A stretch of DNA of 57,348 nt from Methylacidimicrobium fagopyrum (GCA_026225255.1 JAMFSJ010000040.1:1-57348), one strand, 5' to 3'; shown: positions 23,797-33,520, counted from the stretch's first letter. A program made the numbers and translations. Notes: generated by a model from the sequence alone, not told the origin.

Positions 23797-26304
23797 ATGA
23801 AAGGGAAATTTCCTTATCAATCCGTTCGAAATACGGTCGTGATCGCGGTTGCGACGGCGACGATTGCTTTATCGCAAAAAACCGTATCGGCCAAAACTTC
23901 CGCGCTGGCGACGGTGACGATCCAAGCCGATGCCCCGGGCACCAAGATCAGTCCTGATTTATTCGGCATCTTTTTTGAAGATATCAATTATGCCGCCGAC
24001 GGCGGACTTTACGCCGAATTAGTTCAAAACCGTTCGTTTGAATATTCCGCCGCCGATCATAACGGGTGGAATTCGCTAACGGCTTGGGAGTTAGTCACGC
24101 GGGGTGATGGCCAAGGAACAATTGCCGTCGAGATGGCTGATCCGCTGAATGAAAATAATCCGCACTACGCCGTGGTAACGGTCGAGTCGGGCGGGGGCGG
24201 TGTGGGTTTGATGAACTCCGGCTTTGACGGCCTTTCAATCAAAAGCGGTGATAGATATGATCTTACTCTTTTCGCCCGGCAAACAGCCGGTCAATCAACT
24301 CCCCTCCGAGTTCGTTTGGAAAGTAAAACCGGCGCGCTTTACGGGGAAGCCACGTTTACTTCACTCACTAAAGAGTGGACGAAATATACCGCCACGATTT
24401 CAGCGAATGCCGCCGATGCCGATGCGCGGCTGGTTATTTTAGCGGCGGGCGCAGGCACGTTTTGTTTCGACACCATTTCGCTATTTCCGCAGAAAACATT
24501 TCACGATCACCCCAACGGAATGCGGGCCGATCTCGCGCAAGTCATCGCGGATTTGCATCCGAAGTTCGTGCGGTTTCCCGGCGGTTGCCTGACGCACGGT
24601 TACGGTTTAGGCAATATCTATCGATGGAAAAACACCATCGGTCCGATCGAGCAACGCAAGGAACAGTTTAATATCTGGCATTATCATCAGTCAGTGGGGC
24701 TGGGCTTCTATGAATACTTTCAATACTGCGAAGACATTGGCGCGAAGCCGTTGCCGGTATTGGCGGCAGGTGTCTGTTGTCAAAATTCTCCCGGTGGCCA
24801 ACATGGTTTGCCGATAGCTGAAATGTCAGCTTATGTGCAAGACGTTTTGGATTTAGTCGAATATGCCAACGGCCCGACGAATTCCACTTGGGGTGCGAAA
24901 CGCGCTGCAGCCGGTCATCCCGCGCCGTTCAACTTGGAGTATCTTGGCATCGGCAATGAAGACGCCCAGACGCCGACGTTTGGGATTCGCTTCAAAATGA
25001 TTTACGAAGCGGTGAAAGCGAAGTATCCGAACCTTACGATCATCGGCACGGTGGGGCCGTCGCCCTCGGGACCTGACTTTAACGAAGGTTGGAAATTCGC
25101 CGATGACCTTGGCGTGGATATCGTGGACGAACATTACTACGAACGGCCTGATTGGTTTCTCGCGAACTTATCCCGCTATGACACTTATGATCGCGATCGC
25201 ACCAAAGTCTACGTTGGTGAATACGCCTCTTGGGGTAACTCCTTGTCCAACGCGCTGGCTGAGGCGGCTTATATGACGTCGTTGGAACGCAATGGCGACG
25301 TGGTCCGCATGGCTTCCTATGCGCCCCTGCTTGGCAAGGAAAACCACATGCAATGGCATCCCAACTTGATTTATTTCGATAACACCAAGGTATGTCCCTC
25401 GGTGAATTACTATGTGCAACAGTTGTTCAGCCTGAACGCGGGCTCGGTTTATTTGCCGACCACGGTTACCTCGACGGCGAATGATGATCGCCCACGCGGA
25501 TTTCTCCTCGGCACTTGGGATACGCAGGCGCAATTTTCTAATCTAAAAGTTGTGAGCGGTTCCCAGACGTTGGTGGACGAACCGTTTACTGCGCCCGCCA
25601 CGAATTGGACGGATACATCGGGTAGTTGGAATGTCGTGGACGGCGTTTATGCGCAAGGTATCGGCGGCCAGCCGAATCTTTCACAACTCATCACCCCGAT
25701 CAATGCTTCCACTTACACGCTGACGCTCAAAGCGCGCAAGACCGGTGGTCAGGAAGGCTTTCTCATCGGTTTCAACGTGGCTGGGAGTAAGGATTTTTTT
25801 TGGTGGAATCTCGGTGGCTGGAGTAATAGCCAGTATGGTCTCGAACGAACCAGCAACGGCGTCAAAAGTCCGGTTGGCAAAGCCGTCACGGGTAGTATCG
25901 AACCGAATCGCTGGTATGACATCAAGATTGAAGTCAGTGGCCAACGAGTGAAATGCTATCTCGATGGCAAACTGATTCATGACGTTAAGGATCTTGGCGA
26001 TGGCCCGCTCGCGACGCTTTTCGCTTCAGCCACACAGGATGACCAGACGGGCGATTTGATTGTGAAAGTCATCAACACTAGCCCGGAGCCATCGGCCACG
26101 GAATTGGTTTTTGCCGGTGCTAAAAACCTGGCCGGGCAGGGGAGCGCGACCGTGCTGACTTCCGCCCAAAGAACAGATGAGGATACGTTTGAGAATCCGA
26201 CGAATATTCTACCGCAGACCGAGGCGGTGAATTTTACGGGCACGAGTTTAACTCGCACCTTTCCTAAAAATTCCTTCACCGTATTGCGTTTGCACCCGAA
26301 GTAG
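23797..26304 (+). CDS. secreted GH51 alpha-L-arabinofuranosidase
   Basis: 835 residues with an N-terminal signal region (VIAVATATIALSQKTVSAK). ISPDLFGIFFEDINYAADGG and AELVQNRSFEYS open the enzyme, and a carbohydrate-binding-like insert follows. Catalytic residues are Glu388 in LGIGNEDAQ (acid/base) and Glu475 in VYVGEYASWG (nucleophile); FVRFPGGCLTHGYG and MASYAPLLGKE are the usual GH51 blocks. Within the C-terminal part, about residues 570-740, a LamG/DUF1080-like sandwich (TYTLTLKARKTGGQEGFLIG, RWYDIKIEVSGQRVKCYLDG) interrupts the GH51 beta domain, which ends NSFTVLRLHPK. Unlike its neighbours it lacks the YFRL-type tail. It starts 26 bases after the previous stop and probably shares a transcript. 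Confidence 0.94.
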   Translation: MKGKFPYQSVRNTVVIAVATATIALSQKTVSAKTSALATVTIQADAPGTKISPDLFGIFFEDINYAADGGLYAELVQNRSFEYSAADHNGWNSLTAWELVTRGDGQGTIAVEMADPLNENNPHYAVVTVESGGGGVGLMNSGFDGLSIKSGDRYDLTLFARQTAGQSTPLRVRLESKTGALYGEATFTSLTKEWTKYTATISANAADADARLVILAAGAGTFCFDTISLFPQKTFHDHPNGMRADLAQVIADLHPKFVRFPGGCLTHGYGLGNIYRWKNTIGPIEQRKEQFNIWHYHQSVGLGFYEYFQYCEDIGAKPLPVLAAGVCCQNSPGGQHGLPIAEMSAYVQDVLDLVEYANGPTNSTWGAKRAAAGHPAPFNLEYLGIGNEDAQTPTFGIRFKMIYEAVKAKYPNLTIIGTVGPSPSGPDFNEGWKFADDLGVDIVDEHYYERPDWFLANLSRYDTYDRDRTKVYVGEYASWGNSLSNALAEAAYMTSLERNGDVVRMASYAPLLGKENHMQWHPNLIYFDNTKVCPSVNYYVQQLFSLNAGSVYLPTTVTSTANDDRPRGFLLGTWDTQAQFSNLKVVSGSQTLVDEPFTAPATNWTDTSGSWNVVDGVYAQGIGGQPNLSQLITPINASTYTLTLKARKTGGQEGFLIGFNVAGSKDFFWWNLGGWSNSQYGLERTSNGVKSPVGKAVTGSIEPNRWYDIKIEVSGQRVKCYLDGKLIHDVKDLGDGPLATLFASATQDDQTGDLIVKVINTSPEPSATELVFAGAKNLAGQGSATVLTSAQRTDEDTFENPTNILPQTEAVNFTGTSLTRTFPKNSFTVLRLHPK

Positions 26305-26565
26305 GCGATTGACCGAGCCGAATAATATTTCAAAAACGCGGCTGCCTTTGCCGAAAGTCAAGATCGCCTGAAAGCTGGGCGCGATCAGGTTGCCGGACGC
26401 TCAGACACGCCGATCAATTAATTGGAAACGTCCTGCCAAAACGTCTCCCGGTAAGGCGGAAACGCGGTCGCCAATGACCACGCCTCCACCGGCTTGCGTT
26501 GGCCACGTTCCGCATCATTTCTGTTTTAATCTTCATCAAAATCAGATACACATCAGACCTTATTC

Positions 26566-28644
26566 ATGGTTCAAAAGAACATCTCAGCCGCCACCGCCCC
26601 TCAGCGGCCACACCGTTCGGCCTATAATCAATTGCTGGCTGACTTGGTGGCTTGGATCGTCTTGGTTTTTTTACTGACGGCCTTTCGCGGCTTACTCGTG
26701 TTTCTCTTTCGTGCTCAATTGGCGCCCGGTGATTCCGCTTCGGCGATCTGGCGTTGTTTCAGCACGGGCCTCGGTTACGACATTCAGATCGCCACTTACG
26801 TAATGATTCCGTCGCTGGTGCTGACGGCCGTGGGATTTTTTATTTCGCTGGGTGCGTGGCCGGAGCGGGTTCGACTGGTCACGTTGATCTTCGGACTGAC
26901 GGCGTGCGCGTTTGCGTTCGTGGGTGATGTCGGCTATTTCGTGGAATATCAAAATCAATTCGATCATTGGATCTTCGGACTGATTTACGATGATCAACGC
27001 GCCATTTTGGAAACGATCTGGAAAAGTTATCCGATCGTGTGGCTCACGTTGGGCATCTTGGCCACGCTCGTGGTGAGCGTCTGGGGCGTTAATAAATTAT
27101 GTCAGGTCACCAGCGCCCGCCTCCACGTTGCGCCGCGTTTTGCCACGGGAATTTTCCGGCTTTTGACCGTTTTTTTGATGATCGCTTTGATTGTGTTTGG
27201 CGCGCGCGGTTCGGTGGGACGGCGACCAATCCAATTAAAAGATGCGGCGACGACCGGCGATGAGTTTTTAAATAAAGTGGTGGTCAATCCCTTCGTGGCG
27301 CTGAAGGAAGCGATCATCGAACATCGCCGTTTGCAATCCGCCGCCGGCTTGGAAAGTTTTTTACCGCAGGGCGATATCACCGGTGCGTTGCACGCGTTGT
27401 TTCCGCAAAAAACGAACGCCATCACGTTGGATGATTATCTGCTCCGCACTGCGCGGGGCGCCGCGGTAAAGCCCAAACACATTTTTCTCGTGGTGATGGA
27501 AAGTTATGATGCGTGGCCGACGCAGCCGCCGTTCGCCGCGTGGGGGTTGACGACCCAGCTCGCCCGGCTGGGCAAAAGCGGATTGCACGCGACCGCTTTT
27601 TTATCCGCTGGCGGCGGCACGATGCCGAGTTTGACCGCCATCATCACCGGCCTGCCGTTCACCGATGTGAATGCGAATTATCGCGACACCATCCGTCACG
27701 GTTTGCCCACGGACATCGCCGCGCCGTTCAAAAAATTGGGCTATCACACGACTTTTTTTTACAGCGGCTATCTGAGTTGGCAACGGCTCGGCCCCTTCGC
27801 GAAGGAACAAGGTTTTGACGACGTTTTCGGCGGCGACCAGATGAGCGCTAATTTGACCGGCAACGAATGGGGTGTGGACGACGACGTGTTATTTAATTTC
27901 ATTCTCGAACACACGAGTGACGCGCCGACGTTTGATATGATTATGACCACGTCGTATCATCCGCCGTTTTCGGTGAATCTGGCGGCGAAAGGTTTTTCGG
28001 ACGCAGCCATGCTGGCAACGCAAAATGGCCGGCAACTTTCCGCCGCGCAACGGCACATCTACGGCCATCTTTGGTATGCGGACAAATCCGTGGGCGCGTT
28101 TGCGGACGCCTGCGAGCAGCGTTTTGAAAAACCGTTGATCGCCATCACCGGCGATCATTTTTCACGCCGTTATCCGCCAGATTTTCGGCCTACATTATTT
28201 GAGAGCAAAGCCGTGCCGTTCGTGCTTTCGGGGCGCGAAGTTTTAGCGTCCGTCCCGCGCCCATTTGCTTTTGCGGGCAGCCACAACGATATTGCGCCGA
28301 CGTTGGTCGGTCTCGCGGCACCGCGCGGTTTTACGTATTACAGCGCGGGTCGCGACATGCTGGATCCAGCCCAACCGCAAATCGGCTACGGCATCGGCGC
28401 GGTGATCGGCACTAATTTTATTTTGGAAACCAGCGACGCCGCGCACCCGGAAGATTTGCACGGAGAACCTTTCCCGTCCGCGCTCGCCACGAATCGGTTG
28501 GAATTAAATTACAACGAATTGCATGCCTTGAGCTGGTGGGATGTGATGCGCGGAAATAATTTACCCACCAACACCTTGCCCGGCGCACGGGGAAAACCAA
28601 ATCAAACCAACCTTTCCGCGAAGTCGCCGGCCGGACGTGATTGA
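26566..28644 (+). CDS. LtaS-like membrane sulfatase/phosphoglycerol transferase
   Basis: 692 residues. About five membrane helices occupy residues 20-215 (e.g. AWIVLVFLLTAFRGLLVFLF, MIPSLVLTAVGFFISLG). The extracytoplasmic alkaline-phosphatase-fold domain begins KHIFLVVMESYDAWP, a metal-binding Glu motif, and has the presumed Thr nucleophile in GGGTMPSLTAII. Further on are FFYSGYLSWQRLGPFAKEQG, NEWGVDDDVLF and ITGDHFSR, the distal Asp-His metal site. This is the LtaS/OpgB/EptA-like superfamily that transfers phosphoglycerol or similar head groups to glycans or lipids. A Gram-negative host and the downstream glycosyltransferases suggest modification of a periplasmic or surface glycan rather than lipoteichoic acid. 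Donor and acceptor cannot be read from sequence. Confidence 0.85.
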   Translation: MVQKNISAATAPQRPHRSAYNQLLADLVAWIVLVFLLTAFRGLLVFLFRAQLAPGDSASAIWRCFSTGLGYDIQIATYVMIPSLVLTAVGFFISLGAWPERVRLVTLIFGLTACAFAFVGDVGYFVEYQNQFDHWIFGLIYDDQRAILETIWKSYPIVWLTLGILATLVVSVWGVNKLCQVTSARLHVAPRFATGIFRLLTVFLMIALIVFGARGSVGRRPIQLKDAATTGDEFLNKVVVNPFVALKEAIIEHRRLQSAAGLESFLPQGDITGALHALFPQKTNAITLDDYLLRTARGAAVKPKHIFLVVMESYDAWPTQPPFAAWGLTTQLARLGKSGLHATAFLSAGGGTMPSLTAIITGLPFTDVNANYRDTIRHGLPTDIAAPFKKLGYHTTFFYSGYLSWQRLGPFAKEQGFDDVFGGDQMSANLTGNEWGVDDDVLFNFILEHTSDAPTFDMIMTTSYHPPFSVNLAAKGFSDAAMLATQNGRQLSAAQRHIYGHLWYADKSVGAFADACEQRFEKPLIAITGDHFSRRYPPDFRPTLFESKAVPFVLSGREVLASVPRPFAFAGSHNDIAPTLVGLAAPRGFTYYSAGRDMLDPAQPQIGYGIGAVIGTNFILETSDAAHPEDLHGEPFPSALATNRLELNYNELHALSWWDVMRGNNLPTNTLPGARGKPNQTNLSAKSPAGRD

Positions 28645-28747
28645 AAAACTGTTTGGTGAGTGAGTCAAAACCATGTTTAAATTGCGGTCGTAATACGGCA
28701 TTGTTTTAAACGGTTTGAAAAGCAGGAAATCACTTTGTTTGATTTAA

Positions 28748-29581
28748 ATGATCAGCGTCATCACCGCCATCTACAACCAGTTAGCCGTAAATAAAATATT
28801 TTACGATTTTCTAAAACGTTACACCGGCCATCCCTTCGAATTGATCATCATTGATAATGGTTCACAGGACGGCAGTGCGGAATTCTTCGAATCCGTCGGC
28901 GCCACCGTCATCCGCAATGACGGAAATTATGCCTACGCATTTTGCCAGAACCAAGGGATTCGCGTCGCGCGTTACGACACTTTTGCTTTTCTGAACAACG
29001 ACATCATTGTTTCTCCCGATTGGGATAAACGACTCCTGGCCGCCATGGACATCAACGGGCTGGAAGTGGCGACTTGCTGCGGCGTGGAACGGCTGGAAAC
29101 GGGGGCGCAAACGCGGCGCATCCGAAAGAAATGGAGTCTGATCAAAAATGTCGTCGGACTGCTGGGGCACAGCGAAACGACCTTGCGCTGGATGCACAAG
29201 CTTATGTATGGCAATTGGGAAAACTTTGCCCAAAAACGGTTTGAACGTTTTCAATCGGCCGTCATGGAAGGATTCGTCGGCAACACCGTGATCATAAAAA
29301 AAAGTGCCTTAGAAAAAATCGGGCCGTGGGACGAACGGATCTACGCGGCGGATTTTGATCTTTATTTCCGCTCCAAAAAGCGCAACGTCGAGGTCGGCGA
29401 CATCAAGCCGGTGCATGTTGCGCTGGGCGTTTTCAACCATCATTTTATTAAGCTCACCCTGAAAAGTCCGCGTCCGGCATTCAAAGACCAGGCCCGGCTG
29501 ATTTCGCTGGAGGAAAAATGGGGTGAGCCAACGGCCCAGGCTTACAAACGCCATTTGGAATTAGAATTTAAACAGACATGA
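28748..29581 (+). CDS. family 2 glycosyltransferase
   Basis: 277 residues. The GT-A fold starts MISVITAIYNQLAVNK, with FELIIIDNGSQDGS as the nucleotide-sugar site and FAFLNNDIIVSPDWDK as the DXD-like metal motif. YAADFDLYFRSKKRN corresponds to the ED-x-D catalytic-loop region. No membrane segment is present, so it works at the inner face of the cytoplasmic membrane. The stop overlaps the start of the next glycosyltransferase (ATGA), showing translational coupling. The sugar donor and acceptor are unknown; the setting is surface polysaccharide or LPS assembly. Confidence 0.9.
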   Translation: MISVITAIYNQLAVNKIFYDFLKRYTGHPFELIIIDNGSQDGSAEFFESVGATVIRNDGNYAYAFCQNQGIRVARYDTFAFLNNDIIVSPDWDKRLLAAMDINGLEVATCCGVERLETGAQTRRIRKKWSLIKNVVGLLGHSETTLRWMHKLMYGNWENFAQKRFERFQSAVMEGFVGNTVIIKKSALEKIGPWDERIYAADFDLYFRSKKRNVEVGDIKPVHVALGVFNHHFIKLTLKSPRPAFKDQARLISLEEKWGEPTAQAYKRHLELEFKQT

Positions 29582-30453
29582 AAGTCAGCGGCTTCACTTT
29601 TTTGCGTAACGGACAGAAACTCGGCTATCCGTTTATCGCGTCCATCCGTTCGATTTTGCCGCTCGTGGATGAGTTCGTCATCGCGCTCGGCCCGTGTGAC
29701 GATGATACGGAAAAAATGGTGCGCGCCATCGGTGATCCAAAAATTCGCCTCATTCCCACGCAATGGAATGAACGTTTGCGCCCCGATTACAGCGTGAAAG
29801 GTTTTGTTTACGGCCAGCAAAAATCGATCGCGCTTTTTAATTGCACGGGCGACTGGGCTTTTTATCTCGAGGCCGATGAAGTGTTGCACGAAAAGGATCT
29901 GCCGAAAATTCGCGCGGCGATGGAAAAATATTTGAACGACGAACGCGTCGAAGCGTTGGCGTTTGATTACCTGCATTTTTACGGCAACAAAAATACCATC
30001 GCGTGGTCGCCCGGCTGGTATCGCAGCGAAGTCCGTATCATCCGCAACACGATTCCCGCGTGGTCGAGCGAAGCCTTGTTTTTCAACGTGATTGACGCGC
30101 ACAAAAAATCACGTTATCCCCGCGCAGCGCACACGGGCGTGACGATTTTTCATTATGGCTGGGTGCGTAGCGAAGCGCAGATGAATCTGAAAACGGACGC
30201 GACCCATAAATATTGGGATGGCGCAGCGCTGCCCAAAACGAACTATGCGGAAATCGACGGATCCGTGTTGAAATTGTTTTCTGAAACTCATCCTGAAGTC
30301 GTGCAAGCCTGGCTGCCCGCCGCCCAGGATATTTTTCAAGCCAACCCGGATCATCAACTGACTTCGCGTGAAAAAAAACATAGGCGAATGTTGTGGTTGG
30401 AAAAAACGTTCGGCTTCACGTTCAACAAAAAACATTACCAATTGATCCGTTAA
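29578..30453 (+). CDS. glycosyltransferase, GT-A fold
   Basis: 291 residues, overlapping the previous gene by 4 bases. The N-terminus MKVSGFTFLRNGQKLGYPFI is a variant of the GT2 opening, PLVDEFVIALGPCDDDTEK follows in place of the usual D-x-S-x-D block, and WAFYLEADEVLHEKDLPKI carries the acidic metal motif. A long aromatic-rich second half (WSPGWYRSEVRIIRN, AHTGVTIFHYGWVRS) is typical of this GT2-related group. The C-terminus is basic. It is soluble and predicted to act with its coupled neighbour in the same glycan pathway. Convergent with the next reverse-strand glycosyltransferase. Confidence 0.85.
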   Translation: MKVSGFTFLRNGQKLGYPFIASIRSILPLVDEFVIALGPCDDDTEKMVRAIGDPKIRLIPTQWNERLRPDYSVKGFVYGQQKSIALFNCTGDWAFYLEADEVLHEKDLPKIRAAMEKYLNDERVEALAFDYLHFYGNKNTIAWSPGWYRSEVRIIRNTIPAWSSEALFFNVIDAHKKSRYPRAAHTGVTIFHYGWVRSEAQMNLKTDATHKYWDGAALPKTNYAEIDGSVLKLFSETHPEVVQAWLPAAQDIFQANPDHQLTSREKKHRRMLWLEKTFGFTFNKKHYQLIR

Positions 30454-30476
30454 ACCAGCCCCCGGCGCGGATCGGT

Positions 30477-31274
30477 TTACAAAGTTTTTTTATCGGTCGC
30501 CGCCGGTGGGGTGTGGGCATCGCGCACTTTGGCGTAACGCAAAAACGTTTCGAGCGCGACCATGCGGGCGATGACATATCCTTGCCAGCCGTCCAGAAAT
30601 CCCCGCCGCAAAAAATAGCCGCGCATAAATCGCCACCACGGACGAAACCACAATTGCCAGCTGCTGGCGGTCCGTCCGCGCGCCAGTTGTTGCTGGGCGA
30701 AAATATCGCTGTAAGTAATGGTTTTGCGGACGTGATGGTTTAGGCTTTCCATGCTGTAATGCAACAGGTCGCCCTGCAGTTTGGCGACTGCGCCTTGAGT
30801 CATGATCGCGTCGTGCGGGTCGGTGCCGCCCCAATTTGCCTGCCCGCACCGCCACAATCTAATTTTGCGGTCGGGATACCAATCGCCGTGACGAATCCAG
30901 CGTCCCAGATAAAACGAGCAGCGCGGCACACTGAAAGCGGTGAACGGGGCGAGTCGTCCGGCGGTGGAAAATAATTGATGGATCTCCGCGCGCAGTTCCG
31001 GCGAAACCACTTCGTCCGCGTCCAGTCCGAACAGCCATTCGCAACTGGCTTTGGCCGCCGCCGAGTTTTTTTGCGCGACATGACCCGACCACGGCTCCCG
31101 AAAAATTTTGGCGCCAAATTCAGCCGCGATTTTATCCGTGCCATCGTTCACGTCCGCGTTCAACACGACGATGATTTCACCGGCCCAGCCCGCCACGCTT
31201 TCCAACGTGCGCCGGAGGCGATGAGCTTCGTTGCCGGCAATCAGGCAGACAGAAATAGGTAAGGGCGCGGTCAC
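30477..31274 (-). CDS. family 2 glycosyltransferase, WaaE/KdtX-like
   Basis: 265 residues. ISVCLIAGNEAHRLRRTLES, EIIVVLNADVNDGT, FREPWSGHVAQKNSAAAKAS and WLFGLDADEVVSPELRAEI in this order identify the WaaE/KdtX-type lipopolysaccharide core glucosyltransferase group. The C-terminal half has PRCSFYLGRWIRHGDWYPD and an amphipathic helix-rich end (YFLRRGFLDGWQGYVIARM) often seen in this group for membrane attachment. It is the only reverse-strand gene in this glycosyltransferase run and converges with the upstream gene. A degraded copy of its start region lies at 33333-33353. Confidence 0.88.
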   Translation of the reverse strand: MTAPLPISVCLIAGNEAHRLRRTLESVAGWAGEIIVVLNADVNDGTDKIAAEFGAKIFREPWSGHVAQKNSAAAKASCEWLFGLDADEVVSPELRAEIHQLFSTAGRLAPFTAFSVPRCSFYLGRWIRHGDWYPDRKIRLWRCGQANWGGTDPHDAIMTQGAVAKLQGDLLHYSMESLNHHVRKTITYSDIFAQQQLARGRTASSWQLWFRPWWRFMRGYFLRRGFLDGWQGYVIARMVALETFLRYAKVRDAHTPPAATDKKTL

Positions 31275-31408
31275 GCCGGGAGTTTAAAACGGATCACGGC
31301 GGGATGTCCAAGCAACTTCGGTTGATTGCCATTGTTTTTTGAAGGGCGATATTTAAAATCGCCCAAGATGGATCGTCTAACCACCTCAAATTCTCTGCCG
31401 CCGAGCGA

Positions 31409-32317
31409 TTGATCACCGTGGCGATCTGCACCCGTAACCGCTCAGTTTTTTTGGAAAAAGCCATTCGCAGCGTGTTGCCGCAGCTGACGCCCGACACCGA
31501 GTTGCTGGTGATTGATAATCAATCCACCGATGACACCCGCCACCTTTGTGACCGGCTGGCCATGGTCAACGGAGCCGTCGGTTATTTGTTGGAAACGAAA
31601 CTGGGTTTGAGTGTGGCCAGAAATGCCGCCATCAGAAATGGCCGGGGAAAATTCGTATTGTTTTTAGATGACGATGCGTTGGCCGAACCCGGTTGGTTGG
31701 CGGCTTACCGAAATTTTTTTTTGAGTCCACCCGCCGCACGGATCATGGCGGTGGGCGGTGGCGTCATTCCTTTTTACGATTGTCAGCCGCCCCAATGGGT
31801 GGACGCGAAACAATGCCATTTTGATTGGGGCGATCAGCCGTTGCACCTGGCTGGTGGCGGCTTGTCCGGTTGCAATAGTGCTTATGCCCGCGAAACGGTG
31901 ATGGCCCTTGGCGGCTTTGATGAAAAGCTGGGCTACCAGGGAAGCTTTTTAATTCCCCGCGAAGAATCTGAATTGCAGGATCGGCTCATCAAGGCCGGCG
32001 GTGAATGTTGGTGGCTGCCGGGCGCAGCGGTGCAACATTTTGTGGCGGCGCAGCGGCTGACCGTCAAGTCAATGGCGATGGCGGCTTTTCTCAATGGCCG
32101 GGCGGCGGCGATTCATCGGTTGAAGAATGCGCAATCAACCGGCCAACGGGTGCGATTACGGCTTAAGCGTTGGTTGATTTCGCCATTCGTTCTCGCCTTC
32201 AATTTAGCGCTCGCGTCGGTCCTATTTGTCGTGGGGCAGCAAAAAAAGGCGGTGCGCACCTTGTGCCGGGCAACGCGCGCGGCGGGCTGGATTTGGCAAT
32301 TGATTGTCCACTCCTAA
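31409..32317 (+). CDS. family 2 glycosyltransferase
   Basis: 302 residues. The start is a TTG; an in-frame stop 66 bases upstream leaves no ATG or GTG, and ITVAICTRNRSVFLEKAIRS is the expected first strand of a GT2 enzyme. The domain continues with TELLVIDNQSTDDTRHL, LSVARNAAIRNGRGKFVLFL and the metal motif LDDDALAEPGWL. ESELQDRLIKAGGECWWLP corresponds to the acceptor-side catalytic block. A hydrophobic stretch near the C-terminus (SPFVLAFNLALASVLFVVG) may anchor it to the membrane. The upstream region and its first codons have a degraded duplicate at 33361-33520. Confidence 0.88.
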   Translation: MITVAICTRNRSVFLEKAIRSVLPQLTPDTELLVIDNQSTDDTRHLCDRLAMVNGAVGYLLETKLGLSVARNAAIRNGRGKFVLFLDDDALAEPGWLAAYRNFFLSPPAARIMAVGGGVIPFYDCQPPQWVDAKQCHFDWGDQPLHLAGGGLSGCNSAYARETVMALGGFDEKLGYQGSFLIPREESELQDRLIKAGGECWWLPGAAVQHFVAAQRLTVKSMAMAAFLNGRAAAIHRLKNAQSTGQRVRLRLKRWLISPFVLAFNLALASVLFVVGQQKKAVRTLCRATRAAGWIWQLIVHS

Positions 32318-32486
32318 AATTTTTGAGCGAACCCGTTATTAATAAGTTGGATTATGCCGCCGACAATGTTCTGGTTTGAGACTTGGAAACATGCTTATTT
32401 ACTAGCGGGAATAGGGGCAGCTGGGGGAATATGAAAAATACACTGGCGGAACAGCCAAAGGATAGAATGAGTCACCTCGCGTTTTT

Positions 32487-33317
32487 ATGAGAGACATCAT
32501 CCAAAGCCTTTGGATTGGCCGGCCTTTGTCATTGATTGAACGCCTGTCCATCAACTCTTTTTTGCAGCAAGGGCATACGTATCATTTATATTGTTACGAC
32601 GAAGTCAAAAATGTTCCCCCCGGAACCATTTTGCGTGACGCCGCAGAAATTTTACCAGCTTCCGAAATTTTTTATTATCAACGCGGCAAAGGCAAAGGCA
32701 GTGTCGCGGCTTTTGCCAACCTATTCCGTTATAAGTTGCTGCTGGAACGCGGTGGTTGGTGGGTGGATACGGACATTGTCTGCTTGCAGCCATTCAACTT
32801 TTCCGAACCATTGGTTTTTGCCAGCGAGCGAAATGGGGATGCCACCCAAATCACCAATGCGGTCATCCGCATTCCGCCGGGGCACGAGGTTGCCCGTTTA
32901 TGTTATGAAGCGGCCCAGCAAAATGCCCCCGCTCAATTGACTTGGGGCCAGACCGGCCCGCGACTTATCAATCAGATCGTGCATGAAACCGGCTGGCAAC
33001 ATTTTGTGAAAGAGCCGGAAGTTTTTTGTCCGCTCGACCATTGGAAATGGCAACTGCTTTTGAAAAAAAACGATCCGTCCGCGCCCGTATTCACCGATAA
33101 ATCTCATGCGATCCACTTGTGGCACGAGTTTTGGCGGCGGGCCCACTTGAAGGTCGATCCGGCTACCGGCGAATTCCAGCCGATGAATTTTATCCAAAAA
33201 CTCTGGCGGCAAATGCGCCGGAAACCGATTTTTGAAATCACCGATACCGAGACCGTTTTTGCTGATTTAGTGCAACGCTACGCACCGGCGCTTGAGCCTG
33301 GTTCACGAAAATTTTAA
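32487..33317 (+). CDS. DXD-containing glycosyltransferase (GT32-like)
   Basis: 276 residues. IQSLWIGRPLSLIERLSINS is the typical start of the sugar-binding-region-containing-DXD family, followed by AFANLFRYKLLLERGGWWVD and DTDIVCLQPF, the D-x-D metal and nucleotide-sugar site. Downstream are ASERNGDATQITNAVIRIP, TGPRLINQIVHE and SHAIHLWHEFWRR. Members transfer hexoses or hexosamines to capsular or LPS glycans. No membrane helix. It is a different fold subgroup from the surrounding GT2 enzymes, so it probably adds a distinct residue to the same polymer. The 169 bases upstream show nothing recognisable. Confidence 0.85.
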   Translation: MRDIIQSLWIGRPLSLIERLSINSFLQQGHTYHLYCYDEVKNVPPGTILRDAAEILPASEIFYYQRGKGKGSVAAFANLFRYKLLLERGGWWVDTDIVCLQPFNFSEPLVFASERNGDATQITNAVIRIPPGHEVARLCYEAAQQNAPAQLTWGQTGPRLINQIVHETGWQHFVKEPEVFCPLDHWKWQLLLKKNDPSAPVFTDKSHAIHLWHEFWRRAHLKVDPATGEFQPMNFIQKLWRQMRRKPIFEITDTETVFADLVQRYAPALEPGSRKF

Positions 33318-33332
33318 CACCCATTCGGCGGT

Positions 33333-33520
33333 GATTTTATCCGTGCTATCGTTCGCTGGCACCGTCACCGCAGGAGTTAAAAACAGATTGCGGCAGGATG
33401 CCCCGGTAAATTCGGTTAATTGCCATTGTTTTTTTATGGGCAAAAATTAAAATTGCCGTGATGAGTTGTCGGATCAACTAAAATCCAGCCGCTGAACGCT
33501 TTATTACCGTGACCCTTTCA
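33333..33520. repeat. degenerate duplication of the 31128-31420 glycosyltransferase junction
   Basis: GATTTTATCCGTGCTATCGT at 33333 matches 31128-31147 with one change, then after a deletion of about 120 bases the sequence parallels 31266-31420 through ATTGCCATTGTTTTTT and up to the TTG-start region (TTATTACCGTG versus TTGATCACCGTG). It therefore copies the start of the WaaE-like gene, the intergenic space and the first codons of the following glycosyltransferase, all now decayed. The remainder of the 352-base gap up to 33669 holds no gene I can support. Confidence 0.7.
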
